NCBI GenBank assembly: GCA_024206195.1 | Contig: JAAGZO010000680.1 | Span: 1 to 41,147 of the forward strand | Reading direction: 5' to 3' | DNA: 41,147 nt | From: a bacterium | GTDB taxonomy: Archaea; Nanoarchaeota; Nanoarchaeia; Woesearchaeales; UBA10216 | Shown: positions 29,160 through 37,657 of the stretch, piece after piece | Layout: each line of letters opens with the position of its first letter | How positions within the stretch are numbered: position 1 is the stretch's first letter | Notes under the pieces: model-generated | Told to the model about the DNA's origin: nothing | The model's input: the letters and a program-made list of their open reading frames with translations, nothing else | Database searches by the model: none | Program-made: the position numbers and the translations under genes

Positions 29160-31297
29160 TGGCAGATAATGAATTAAATATATTAATCAAACTAAAGGAC
29201 ATGTTCAGCAAAAGTGCTGACAAGGTAGACAAGAGCATTAAAAAGATTGGCACTGACTCTACCAAGGCATCTAAAGGGGTTAAAGACCTCAATAAACAGA
29301 CAAGCTCAATGAGTAAGTCTATAGGAAACTTAATTAAAGGTGGCGCTTTGGCGGCGGTTGCTAAAGGGATTTTCAATATAGGTAAAAATGCTATTGGTGC
29401 GGCTGCTGATTTAGAACAACAAATAGTAGCTTTTGAAGTTATGTTAGGTAGTGCCGAGGCTGCTAAATCGTTAATGCAAGAGATCAACAAAGTTGCAGTT
29501 AGTACCCCTTTTGAGCAAGCGGATATTATAGACTCTACTAAAAAATTACTAGCCTTTGGAATAGCGGAAGATGTTGTTATTAAAAAGTTTAAAATGCTAG
29601 GTGATGCGTCACAAGGTAATAAGCAAAAACTAGACTCATTAACAAGAGCATACGGTAAAGTATCGGCTAAAGGCAAAGTATCGATGGAAGAGATCAACAT
29701 GGTTACTGAGGCTGGTGTCCCTATCTTGGACGCAATGGCCGAGAGTTTAGACACTACCAAAGAAGAAGTAATTAAACTTAGTGGTCAAGGTAGGTTAATG
29801 GCTAAAGACTTCGACGCTGCTTTTCAGACAATGACCAGTGAGGGCGGTATATTCTACCAATCTATGATTAAACAATCGAAAACAATGGGCGGTTTAATGT
29901 CTACAATGAGCGGTAACTTTTCTTTAGTGTCGCAGGAGCTAGGGAAAGCGTTATTACCAATAGCGAAAAAAGTAGCAATAGCAATTAATAAAATCGTTGG
30001 TGCGTTTTTGGGCATGTCGGACGGTGCAAAACAAACAATAGGCATTATAGTCGCGGTAGCTGGTACATTAACACTATTAACAACTGGATTCTTTGCTGTA
30101 TCGGCAGCAGCGGCGGCAATGGGTATAGCGATCAATGCTGCTACTCTTGGAATACCTCTTGCTATCGGTGCTATTGTGGCTGGTGTTGTGATGTTGGTAC
30201 AAAACTTTGATAAATTAAAAGATGGTGTCACTACTGTATTTGGCGATATCAGAATAGCTATGAATAACGTGTTAATCGGTGTCCTAGAGTTTGTAACTAA
30301 AATGACAGATGTGTTGAATAAATTACCAGGCGTAAATATTGATACAGAGGGCGCTATTGAAAACCTAAATAAACTTAACGAAAAAATAGCAGAACAAAAA
30401 GAAAAAAGAATTTCCGATAATGAAGAACTGGCATCGATGGAAGATGAGAAAAACGCATCTAGCCTAGAAAGAGAGACGGCACACCTAGAGAATATGCAAG
30501 CGTTACGAGATGAGTTCTCGGCAGTAGAGATCGAGACAGACCTAGAAAAAACAGAGGCAAAAAAAGAACGACTTGAGGAATGGTATATATATGAACAAGA
30601 AAGGCTAATTGGCCAAGAGGAAGCGCTTGCTGAATTAAATGCTACATATGCAGAGCAAAAAGCATTACTACGTGAATCCGAGGTACAAGCGTCAATTGCT
30701 GCTTCTGAAAAAGAGTACATTAAAAACAAAGCGATTAGAGAGCGCCAAGTTAAAGACGCTATAGGCTTCTCAAAAATAGAAATGAAATGGAACAAGGCTC
30801 GTGCTGAGGACTTTGATTCGTGGGAAAACTTTATGCTCAATGCCAAAGACTCTAAAAGTAAAGAGTTGGTCGCGATTGCAAAGGCTCTAGCAATAAAGAA
30901 TATCATCTTTGACACTGGTAAGGCTGCAATGGCTGCTTATTCATCATTAGCGCCAATACCTTTTGTCGGGCCTGTTTTGGGTGCTGCCGCTGCTGGTGCA
31001 GCGATAGCTTTTGGGGCTGAACAAATACAAACTGTACAATCTGGTGGTAGCTTTGCATCTGGTGGTGTTGTTGGTGCTACTATGGGTGCAGATAACACGC
31101 AAATCAATGCCAGAGAGGGCGAAATGGTTCTCAATGCAGACCAACAGGGCGAGCTTTTCGACGTAGCACAAGGCGGTGGCGCTGGTGGCGATTTGAATAT
31201 AGCTGTCAATATAGATGGCCAGGCCATGATGTCATCGACCATTACTAATTATAACGAGGCTAAAAAATCTGGTACTTTGGAGGTAGATTTTCAATGA
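29159..31297 (+). CDS. Tape measure protein
   Basis: 712 aa, the longest gene after the chaperones. N-terminal coiled coil (KSADKVDKSIKKIGTDSTKA), a TMP-type segment with GIAEDVVIKKFKMLGDASQG, hydrophobic spans near 295-345 (GIIVAVAGTLTLLTTGFFAV and AIGAIVAGVVMLVQNF), a charged coiled coil, and a C-terminal GSFASGGVVG ... GEMVLNADQQ motif shared by many tape measures. At the usual 1.5 Angstrom per residue the tail would be about 107 nm. Hydrophobic spans may insert into the host membrane on injection. Confidence 0.93.
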   Translation: MADNELNILIKLKDMFSKSADKVDKSIKKIGTDSTKASKGVKDLNKQTSSMSKSIGNLIKGGALAAVAKGIFNIGKNAIGAAADLEQQIVAFEVMLGSAEAAKSLMQEINKVAVSTPFEQADIIDSTKKLLAFGIAEDVVIKKFKMLGDASQGNKQKLDSLTRAYGKVSAKGKVSMEEINMVTEAGVPILDAMAESLDTTKEEVIKLSGQGRLMAKDFDAAFQTMTSEGGIFYQSMIKQSKTMGGLMSTMSGNFSLVSQELGKALLPIAKKVAIAINKIVGAFLGMSDGAKQTIGIIVAVAGTLTLLTTGFFAVSAAAAAMGIAINAATLGIPLAIGAIVAGVVMLVQNFDKLKDGVTTVFGDIRIAMNNVLIGVLEFVTKMTDVLNKLPGVNIDTEGAIENLNKLNEKIAEQKEKRISDNEELASMEDEKNASSLERETAHLENMQALRDEFSAVEIETDLEKTEAKKERLEEWYIYEQERLIGQEEALAELNATYAEQKALLRESEVQASIAASEKEYIKNKAIRERQVKDAIGFSKIEMKWNKARAEDFDSWENFMLNAKDSKSKELVAIAKALAIKNIIFDTGKAAMAAYSSLAPIPFVGPVLGAAAAGAAIAFGAEQIQTVQSGGSFASGGVVGATMGADNTQINAREGEMVLNADQQGELFDVAQGGGAGGDLNIAVNIDGQAMMSSTITNYNEAKKSGTLEVDFQ

Positions 31298-32121
31298 CAA
31301 TTAATGGCAACGCGAAAATATTTTACATGAGCTACTTACTAGGATCACAATTATCTACGGCGACTGCATCGACGGGTGATGTTACAGCAACTTATGATAA
31401 TAACCCTGAATCATTCTGGATAAGTGTTGGTAGTGACGATTTAACAACAGAGGATATTGAGTATACTTTTGCCGAGGCAATGAACATTGATAGAATCTTG
31501 CTTAAATACGAGAACTGGAAAGAGTTTACCTGTCAATATTGGACGGGTTCAGCGTGGGCTGATTTCACAAACGTAGTTGATGAAAAGGATGGAACACCTG
31601 TAACTGGTATTTCATATACCGACAACGCATTGGCAAACATATTCTTTGAATTTGACCAGGTATCAACAACTAAGATCAAGTTTTCTATAACAAAAACATT
31701 TGTAGTTGACGAGCAAAAGACCATTGCAGACATATTTATTTCACTTGAGATAGGTACTTTTATTGATGATATTTTATCTACGCCCAATAAGTTTAGTTTA
31801 GAATGGCAAACAGGAGAAAAGATACAAAAGCTAAGTAACGAGGGCTCTAAATTGTTACTCAAGGGCAACAAAGCGCTTATGAAGATAGCAATTAAACAGC
31901 TATGGGAAGTTGACGATCAACAAATAGTGGCAACTATGTTCTCGTTAAGAGAGTGTGCTATATCGTTGTGTGGTTGTGATTGTGGCGATTACGTACATGA
32001 GGGCTGGCGATTACAGGATGTTTATAACTGTATTGTAAGTAAGAATTTCAGTGCTAACCATAATGTAGGGCGCGACAAATCGATTGGCTATGACTATAAA
32101 TTCCAGTTGTTAGAGGTATAG
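31294..32121 (+). CDS. Distal tail-like protein with a discoidin-like N-terminus
   Basis: 275 aa, overlapping the tape measure by ATGA. The first ~145 residues resemble an F5/8-type (discoidin) beta-sandwich (STGDVTATYDNNPESFW, IEYTFAEAMNIDRILLKYEN). The C-terminal half has KFSLEWQTGEKIQKL and a cysteine cluster (CAISLCGCDCGDYVHEG). Its order after the tape measure suggests a distal tail/baseplate component that may also bind sugar. Family only tentatively named. Confidence 0.65.
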   Translation: MTINGNAKIFYMSYLLGSQLSTATASTGDVTATYDNNPESFWISVGSDDLTTEDIEYTFAEAMNIDRILLKYENWKEFTCQYWTGSAWADFTNVVDEKDGTPVTGISYTDNALANIFFEFDQVSTTKIKFSITKTFVVDEQKTIADIFISLEIGTFIDDILSTPNKFSLEWQTGEKIQKLSNEGSKLLLKGNKALMKIAIKQLWEVDDQQIVATMFSLRECAISLCGCDCGDYVHEGWRLQDVYNCIVSKNFSANHNVGRDKSIGYDYKFQLLEV

Positions 32122-32122
32122 A

Positions 32123-33361
32123 GTGACGACGGTAGAAAATTATGTAAAAAACGGAGTATTAAAACCGTATTGGGAACTACAAATCAAGCGCTTACAGGGC
32201 GGTGCTTATGAAGCTTCATGGGTAACGATAACAAGATATCTATTGCAAAAGGGCCAAGCTAAGATCAAGCGAAAACTAGATGTTAGCGAGTATGGATTTG
32301 GTAACTTTTCTGTTAGCAACGCTAAGTTTAAAATCGATAACTCAGGCGGTATATTCTTCCCACCAAACATACAAAATAGCTTATTCTTTGGCTATGATTC
32401 ACGCCAATATACTAAGGTTAGGTATGAGGCTGGATATATTGATACCGACGGCTCGCGGATAGAAGAGAAGGTATTCGAGGGCTTTGTTAGCGAAAAGACG
32501 ATTAAAACAGACATTATGAAAGGGACATGCACATTTACAGCGGTGTCTTACGACGGTATTTTACAGGACAGGAAAACAGGAGCGTCTCAATTCTCAGCTT
32601 CGCTAACAGTCACTCAGGTAGCAGCGAGTTTATTCACAGATACCGAGGTGTTGAAATACTTAGGCTATGATGGTGGTAAAATTAACCCTAAATTAAACAG
32701 TACAATAGATGTAACGACCGAGTATAACGGAAAGACGGTCAAAGATGTTTTGGACGATGTATGTAATAGGGGTAATTCAGTTTGGTATATCGATGATGCT
32801 TTTGATTTGGTTATCCAGGCTAGACAGCCGAACGCTGGCACTCCTTATGCTTTTGTCGGTGGTAATACCAAAAATAAAGAGGTTAATATAATAGATAGGT
32901 TTGATTATGATGAGGGCTATAAGAACATAATCAACTACGTTACATGGAAAGAAGGATCAACGGAATCAGTTTTTTCTGCTGATAGTAGCAATCTAGCAAC
33001 TTATGGTACTAATGATATAGAGATAAGCGGAGAGGACATAACCACCTACGCCACAAAAGAAGCTATAGCAAATAATATTATAGATGATAACAAAGCGCCC
33101 TTGCGTCGCATTACTATACGAACTATGTACATGCCTAACTTTTTTAATTTATTTGATACAGCTACTATCGACTGGAACGGATCACCGATAACCTCAGATG
33201 TGTTTATATGGAACTTACAGGACTGGAACGATAATAAATACTATTTAACGCTAGCAAGTGGCTTTAATTTAGATACGACTACTAAATGGATGATTCTAGG
33301 TTGGGAATATGCAACAGGCGATAGCACAATGGACATATATTTAGTTGAGACAGGATTATGA
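32123..33361 (+). CDS. Baseplate hub / tail-associated protein
   Basis: 412 aa from GTG 32123, with TAGAGG six bases upstream. Beta-rich, with KRKLDVSEYGFGNFSVSNAK, VKDVLDDVCNRGNSVWYID and repeated Thr/Ile strands as in gp27-like hub or prophage tail endopeptidase-type proteins. No catalytic motif is seen. It likely forms the hub through which DNA exits. The stop is just upstream of late element F. Confidence 0.7.
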   Translation: MTTVENYVKNGVLKPYWELQIKRLQGGAYEASWVTITRYLLQKGQAKIKRKLDVSEYGFGNFSVSNAKFKIDNSGGIFFPPNIQNSLFFGYDSRQYTKVRYEAGYIDTDGSRIEEKVFEGFVSEKTIKTDIMKGTCTFTAVSYDGILQDRKTGASQFSASLTVTQVAASLFTDTEVLKYLGYDGGKINPKLNSTIDVTTEYNGKTVKDVLDDVCNRGNSVWYIDDAFDLVIQARQPNAGTPYAFVGGNTKNKEVNIIDRFDYDEGYKNIINYVTWKEGSTESVFSADSSNLATYGTNDIEISGEDITTYATKEAIANNIIDDNKAPLRRITIRTMYMPNFFNLFDTATIDWNGSPITSDVFIWNLQDWNDNKYYLTLASGFNLDTTTKWMILGWEYATGDSTMDIYLVETGL

Positions 33362-33373
33362 TAATCGAGACTA

Positions 33374-33396
33374 AGTCGTGATATAATAAAAAAGGA
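33374..33396 (+). promoter_or_regulatory. Late extended -10 element, copy F (receptor-binding protein)
   Basis: AGTCG, TGATATAAT (-10 at 33382-33387), A6, GGA. Predicted +1 at about 33394, 10 bases before a TTG start codon. No -35 visible. This is the last perfect copy in the window. Confidence 0.8.
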
Positions 33397-33403
33397 CGCT
33401 TAA

Positions 33404-35869
33404 TTGTCTAGTAATTCACTAACTATTATAGGTACTACCAACAAAATCAGGGCAGTAGGAACTCACGTTGACCAATACGGCCTCGCTATAGGTGGCGATA
33501 TCCCGTGCAGAACAACAACAACGCCATATAACCCAACCACAGCCGAGAGTATCACAGGCGGCGCAAGCGTAGGTACTTCAATAGCGCCTTTTAGCGCGAT
33601 ACATTTAACGGCTGATAGTAAAATATGGCAAGGTGATGTCGAGTTTTCTGGTGGTGCGGGTGGCGGTGGCGGTGGACTCGAATCATTGGCGCTAGCTAAC
33701 TCTTTAGATAAGCAAGGTGCGTCTTACCCACTGCCAAATAATAAGCACCTAAGAAACGCATTTACAGACGATACAGAGATGTTGTTATACTTGAGAAAAA
33801 GCTATTCTACTGCCGACACCACTGCGTTTGTTGCGGATCATGGCTTGGCAAGTGAGTTAGAAACGCTTAACGATTTCCAAACAATAGGGGACTTCACAAC
33901 AGGCACGTCCGCACCTACGCTTAGTGTTAATACTACAGACTATCTCGAAAACACGCAATCAATTAAGTTTACTGCTACTGCGCTGAATGGCTCGGCTGAT
34001 ATGTACGAGAGCGTCACATTGTCGCTAACAGATAGGAATTTTAGGGTATCTTGCTATCCTGATGAATTAACAAATGTAACTAGTGTATATATTGTACTTT
34101 ATACTAGCTCAGGCAATCAAAGAAAGTTTGATTTTGCCGTTGCTAATTTAACAGTTGATACATGGAATCACTTAACTTGCGACCTTAATTTAGATGATGG
34201 AGCTACATCAGGTGGTGTAACAGTCACAGATACAGGTACTTTTGAGCGGTTAACGATTACAAGAATTTATTACGGTATTACAACAAACTCAGCGCAAACA
34301 GTAGTACCAAGTTTTGACTTATCGAGGGCTATTTCAGATAAGCCGTTGTTAATTCCTGATTATGGACTCTCTTCTGTTATTCAAGATAGCACTAATCAAG
34401 ATACGCTTACAATTACAGATGAAGATGATACCGATTACACAACAAAGGGAACATTCACAATTGCAGCTACTTTAGGGAACAATTACACGAATATAAGCTC
34501 TGTGAGCTATGCAAGTTCAAGTACTGGTGATGTAAGCAATAACAAAATGCAATTCAAGGCCACCGCATCAGGCCAAAATGCACAAACGTGTAAACAACAT
34601 GAGATACTAGCAACACCTACAACTATGGCAGCGGCAACGCTTGAGTCATTTCTAAGATTTTATGATGATTCTTTTGAAGTTGACTCATTCCCTACTACTG
34701 GCACTATTAATCTAAAAGAGATATCGGCAGCGGCAACAGAAAAGGGGCGATTTTTAGATGATAGTTGGTTTTACGTATTCAAAAAGCTACAAGGTGGGCG
34801 AGTAAATCAGACAATGAGCGGTAGTTATACTGTTAATTTTATGCGGTTACAGCTAAGCGCTAACGCTGGGGACTCAGGCGATTTAATCACACTCGCTCAC
34901 GATGGTGATAATTCATTTGGCAGTGACACTACGGGCTATTATGTCGTTCCTGAAAGTGCATATCTTGAATATAGCGCAGGGGCAAAAACGGCGTCAACAT
35001 TCACGCGAGCTATACCAGCGGAATTTTTGCTAGATAATGGCATAAATGTTATTAAATATAGTGATTATCCGTATCTTTTCAGCAACTGGAAACTAAACGA
35101 AGACTCTGGAAACGCAGTTGATTCTCTCGGGGAACAAACACTAACCCAGATTGGTGTTGTCCCAACGTCCACGGATGGCGTATTTGGTAAAGCAAGAGGC
35201 CCGTTTGGTGCATCTAATTATTTTAGCCAAACCGCTGGTAGCAATTATGAGTCGTCGCAATTTTTTATTATGGGAATAATAGATACAAGCGTCACGGGTG
35301 CTACTCAACACATCTTTGGAAAAACAAATGGAGCAAATAACGGCTATGTGCTCGCTGTTGATACAGCTAACTCCTTGAATATTTCCTATTATGGGGTTGT
35401 TAATGATTTGGTTCCTTCTTCTACAAATGTGTGTGATGGAGAAAAACATCTTGTTTGTTTTGCAAGCTTAGCCACAAGCGGTACTGCAAATTCAAGACTA
35501 TATATTGATGGTGTTTTAGATGCCTCGGCAAATGGAGCTAGCTTTTCTACAGCAGGGCCATTAAATGTCAGCCCGCTTACAGTAGGTGCAAAAATTTCTG
35601 GCACCGAACCATTTCAAGGTCTCTTGGAGGGATGGGTTTATGCAAATGTAGTCCCCTCTTCTCAAGGCGAAATGGATGCGCTGGTTGCTGCAGTGTGGAA
35701 CAATGGTGATATTCTAGAATGGGGTGCCGTTGGTGGTTCTTTTATTGCGAAATATGAAATAACAGAATTAACAAATGTTAATAAATTGGAAACAATCACC
35801 ACGCTAAAACGTGACGACACCAGCAATCAAGACCCTGTTTTGTATGAGACAGGAAGTTTAATATATTAA
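33404..35869 (+). CDS. Receptor-binding tail protein with LamG-like lectin domain
   Basis: 821 aa from TTG 33404, with AGGA upstream; no in-frame ATG precedes the conserved N-terminus. A Gly-rich hinge (GGAGGGGGGLESLAL) near 84-98 separates an N-terminal anchor from two or three Thr/Ser-rich beta domains. Residues about 565-760 form a concanavalin/LamG-like fold: SNWKLNEDSGNAVDSLG, FFIMGIIDTS, SRLYIDGVLDASAN and LLEGWVYANVV. It likely binds surface carbohydrate. A second glycan-directed tail protein after the S74 fibre implies a polysaccharide-coated host. Confidence 0.82.
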   Translation: MSSNSLTIIGTTNKIRAVGTHVDQYGLAIGGDIPCRTTTTPYNPTTAESITGGASVGTSIAPFSAIHLTADSKIWQGDVEFSGGAGGGGGGLESLALANSLDKQGASYPLPNNKHLRNAFTDDTEMLLYLRKSYSTADTTAFVADHGLASELETLNDFQTIGDFTTGTSAPTLSVNTTDYLENTQSIKFTATALNGSADMYESVTLSLTDRNFRVSCYPDELTNVTSVYIVLYTSSGNQRKFDFAVANLTVDTWNHLTCDLNLDDGATSGGVTVTDTGTFERLTITRIYYGITTNSAQTVVPSFDLSRAISDKPLLIPDYGLSSVIQDSTNQDTLTITDEDDTDYTTKGTFTIAATLGNNYTNISSVSYASSSTGDVSNNKMQFKATASGQNAQTCKQHEILATPTTMAAATLESFLRFYDDSFEVDSFPTTGTINLKEISAAATEKGRFLDDSWFYVFKKLQGGRVNQTMSGSYTVNFMRLQLSANAGDSGDLITLAHDGDNSFGSDTTGYYVVPESAYLEYSAGAKTASTFTRAIPAEFLLDNGINVIKYSDYPYLFSNWKLNEDSGNAVDSLGEQTLTQIGVVPTSTDGVFGKARGPFGASNYFSQTAGSNYESSQFFIMGIIDTSVTGATQHIFGKTNGANNGYVLAVDTANSLNISYYGVVNDLVPSSTNVCDGEKHLVCFASLATSGTANSRLYIDGVLDASANGASFSTAGPLNVSPLTVGAKISGTEPFQGLLEGWVYANVVPSSQGEMDALVAAVWNNGDILEWGAVGGSFIAKYEITELTNVNKLETITTLKRDDTSNQDPVLYETGSLIY

Positions 35870-35879
35870 GGAGAGACAA

Positions 35880-36140
35880 GTGTTAGCAAAAATTGACAAC
35901 TCAAAAAACAAAGTACATGTTAAAATAACTGAAAAAGTTACGGTAGGTAAAGTGTATGAGGCATGTTTATCAACTGTGTTGCTGAAAGATGATAATGATA
36001 TTGTAATTGAAGCTGATTTAATAGTTGAGAAAGACGTTGAAATTGCTTTGTTACAATCTAAACTTAGCTGGTATGAAAGCAATGTCAAAACACTGTCCGC
36101 TTTGGAATGGTCAGAGTATAATAGCATAGGGAGTTCATAA
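35880..36140 (+). CDS. 86-aa hypothetical protein after the receptor-binding gene
   Basis: GTG start seven bases after AAGGAG. Beta-rich start (KVHVKITEKVTVGKVYEACL) then acidic helical tail with a closing ALLQSKLSWYESN. Proteins in this place often assist fibre assembly, but no motif proves it. Its last base is the first base of the next ATG. Confidence 0.6.
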   Translation: MLAKIDNSKNKVHVKITEKVTVGKVYEACLSTVLLKDDNDIVIEADLIVEKDVEIALLQSKLSWYESNVKTLSALEWSEYNSIGSS

Positions 36141-36358
36141 TGAAACTTACTATTACCGATATCATAAAGATAACAGCTGTAGCGATAACAACTACCCTTG
36201 CTTTTGGTGCAGCGTTCCAAAAAATCGAGGCTAATTCAGCCAAGATCAAGTCGCTACATATATATTATAAAGATGTATCAACCTCATTGAATACCATAAC
36301 TAAAGATGTAGCGGAGATTAATGGTCAGTTACAAATAATGATAAGAGATAGATACTAG
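36140..36358 (+). CDS. 72-aa single-pass membrane protein, holin-class candidate
   Basis: N-terminal transmembrane segment (IIKITAVAITTTLAFGAAF, about 8-26) followed by a helical soluble tail with a coiled-coil look (KDVSTSLNTITKDVAEINGQ). This N-in or N-out single-span layout occurs in some phage holins and haemolysin-XhlA-like proteins. It starts at the preceding stop (TAATG). The other holin candidate is 36860. Confidence 0.55.
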   Translation: MKLTITDIIKITAVAITTTLAFGAAFQKIEANSAKIKSLHIYYKDVSTSLNTITKDVAEINGQLQIMIRDRY

Positions 36359-36419
36359 AAAGAAATGAGATAAAATGGCAATACTAATGGCTATCTTAAA
36401 CTTTATAAAGGAGTTTTTC

Positions 36420-36842
36420 ATGAAAGACTATGAATATATAAAAGAAGCTAGAGACAAGGTAATTTGCAGATTTACACTTATAGACCCTATAGAGAAGAAA
36501 GCACAAGGCACTATGTACTTTAATGGTGAAGTGTTTGAAATTATATCAGGCCCATACGGTAGGGGTTACGCGCCAAGAGGGAACTATAAGGCTTATTCCG
36601 ATCAGCTAAAGCACTCGGACAAAAAAGCATATAGCCAACATGATTTTGGTTGGTATTTGCCGATAGGACCACAGTTTGAGACATATAGAACAGGGCTGAT
36701 GATCCATCCTGACGGTAATGTAAAAGGTAGTTTAGGATGTATTGCAATTAACTTTCTTGACCTAAATGAGAATGTTAAATGTTATAATCTTTTTAGAGAT
36801 TATTTTGAGAAGAATGGGATATTGAACGTAGAAATAGTGTGA
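36420..36842 (+). CDS. L,D-transpeptidase-fold protein, putative lysis enzyme
   Basis: 140 aa from ATG 36420, chosen because GGAG lies six bases upstream; an in-frame ATG at 36375 would add a 15-residue hydrophobic leader (MAILMAILNFIKEFF) and could encode an exported form. The core GLMIHPDGNVKGSLGCIAI near 100-118 matches the H ... S-x-GC pattern of YkuD/DUF2778-type enzymes with catalytic Cys; SGPYGRGYAPRGNY near 45-58 fits the substrate-binding strand. It probably cuts or remodels peptidoglycan crosslinks. Holin- and spanin-like genes flank it. No lysozyme or amidase was seen, so it is the best endolysin candidate. Confidence 0.65.
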   Translation: MKDYEYIKEARDKVICRFTLIDPIEKKAQGTMYFNGEVFEIISGPYGRGYAPRGNYKAYSDQLKHSDKKAYSQHDFGWYLPIGPQFETYRTGLMIHPDGNVKGSLGCIAINFLDLNENVKCYNLFRDYFEKNGILNVEIV

Positions 36843-36848
36843 TACAAT
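36840..36848 (+). promoter_or_regulatory. Extended -10 relative of the late motif (TGATACAAT)
   Basis: TGA stop of the lysis enzyme doubles as the TG of TGATACAAT (-10 at 36843-36848); TTGGAG follows and an ATG at 36860. Same layout as the late motif: stop codon, extended -10, Shine-Dalgarno, start, within 23 bases. Confidence 0.5.
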
Positions 36849-36859
36849 ATTGGAGCGGT

Positions 36860-37018
36860 ATGATAAGCTTAAAACTTAAATTAACTTTTACTAACATTAT
36901 CGGTGCTATCGGTTTATTTATGTCTATCGCAAAAGAGGTTGACGCTGGTATATATGCATGTGCAGCGATGATCCTTGGCAGGAGTACTGCTAAATACTTT
37001 GGAAAAAAGAATGCGTAA
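36860..37018 (+). CDS. 52-aa two-span membrane protein, holin candidate
   Basis: TTGGAGCGG precedes the ATG. Two hydrophobic stretches, NIIGAIGLFMSIA (about 12-24) and GIYACAAMILG (about 30-40), with a short charged turn (KEVD) and a basic tail (KYFGKKNA). This is the layout of small class II holins. It overlaps the spanin-like gene by 8 bases. Confidence 0.55.
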   Translation: MISLKLKLTFTNIIGAIGLFMSIAKEVDAGIYACAAMILGRSTAKYFGKKNA

Positions 37019-37244
37019 GCTATTCATAATATTATTCATCCTATCAAATATACTAACATGGTACATAACCAAACTAAATGTAGAGCCTGAACGCATAGTA
37101 ATTACTCAGGAAAAACAGATAATAAAATACAGGGAAAAGATAAAGCGTATAGAAGCCGTAGAAAAGAACGAGCGTTTTTTGTTTATTTTTAAAAAAGGTG
37201 AACTATTATGGGGAATTGGTGGTTACTTATTTGGTGTGTTATAA
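37011..37244 (+). CDS. 77-aa i-spanin-like protein
   Basis: From ATG 37011 (GGA six bases upstream) the N-terminus LFIILFILSNILTWYI is a single signal-anchor span, followed by a charged periplasmic coiled coil (QEKQIIKYREKIKRIEAVEK), as in Rz-type i-spanins. A hydrophobic end (LLWGIGGYLFGVL) is unusual for Rz and could give a second membrane contact, as in unimolecular spanins. No embedded Rz1 lipoprotein was found. A spanin implies an outer membrane. Confidence 0.55.
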   Translation: MRKLFIILFILSNILTWYITKLNVEPERIVITQEKQIIKYREKIKRIEAVEKNERFLFIFKKGELLWGIGGYLFGVL

Positions 37245-37351
37245 TAAGGCTCTCATCTCAACGGTGGCTCACCGCCCCCCCTACACCAAGTGGGCCACCA
37301 ACTAATAACAAACCGTCCACGCCACTATTTATAAGCGCAACCTTGGACGGT
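37216..37351 (+). ncRNA. Putative promoter and structured intergenic RNA
   Basis: TTGGTG (37216-37221), an 18-base spacer and TATAAT (37240-37245) could start a transcript near 37252. The next ~100 bases are unusually GC-rich for this genome and fold two ways: CGGTG/CACCG (37262-37266 with 37270-37274), or GGTGGC/GCCACC (37263-37268 with 37294-37299), which exclude each other. A second hairpin ACCGTCCA/TGGACGGT (37312-37319 with 37344-37351) with inner CGC/GCG closes the element. It may be a leader for 37367 or a small RNA. Confidence 0.4.
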
Positions 37352-37366
37352 ATTTAACGGAGATAT

Positions 37367-37657
37367 ATGGCTAAGTTCAATAAGACAGATTGGCAAATAC
37401 TCAAGTACGCTATTCAAGGCTCTCCATATGAATATGGATATGAGTTGCATCATATGGTAAAAGGACAGCGTGAAGAGGCATTGTCGCTAGTTATACCGCT
37501 TACTTTATCGGAGCATGGTACACAGTTCTCACATGCTAAAAACTGGCCTGATTCTAGGTCTGTTCCAAGCGAAAAAAAGCAAGAGGCGATAGAGTTCTGG
37601 AAACACTTCCTAACAGAAGATGATTTTAAGTATTTCTACGACAGAGACATGGTGTGA
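37367..37657 (+). CDS. 96-aa HNH-like protein
   Basis: ACGGAG precedes the ATG. YELHHMVKGQREEALSLVIPLTLSEH near 23-48 (HH ... IPL ... H) recalls the HH-x-IPL-H pattern of phage HNH recombination nucleases of the DUF968/Ref type, but the zinc-binding cysteines are absent. The rest is helical (EKKQEAIEFWKHFLTEDDFK). It may be a degenerate or minimal HNH nuclease. It overlaps the VRR-NUC gene. Confidence 0.5.
   Translation: MAKFNKTDWQILKYAIQGSPYEYGYELHHMVKGQREEALSLVIPLTLSEHGTQFSHAKNWPDSRSVPSEKKQEAIEFWKHFLTEDDFKYFYDRDMV

Noticed and set aside
29854..30915. 353-codon open frame on the - strand
   Set aside because: It is fully antisense to the tape measure gene, is Ser/Ile/Ala-biased as expected of a complementary frame, and has no ribosome binding site. 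The + strand gene has clear family features.
35141..35604. Two - strand frames inside the receptor-binding gene
   Set aside because: Antisense to a LamG-like domain with a clear fold pattern; no promoter or ribosome site.
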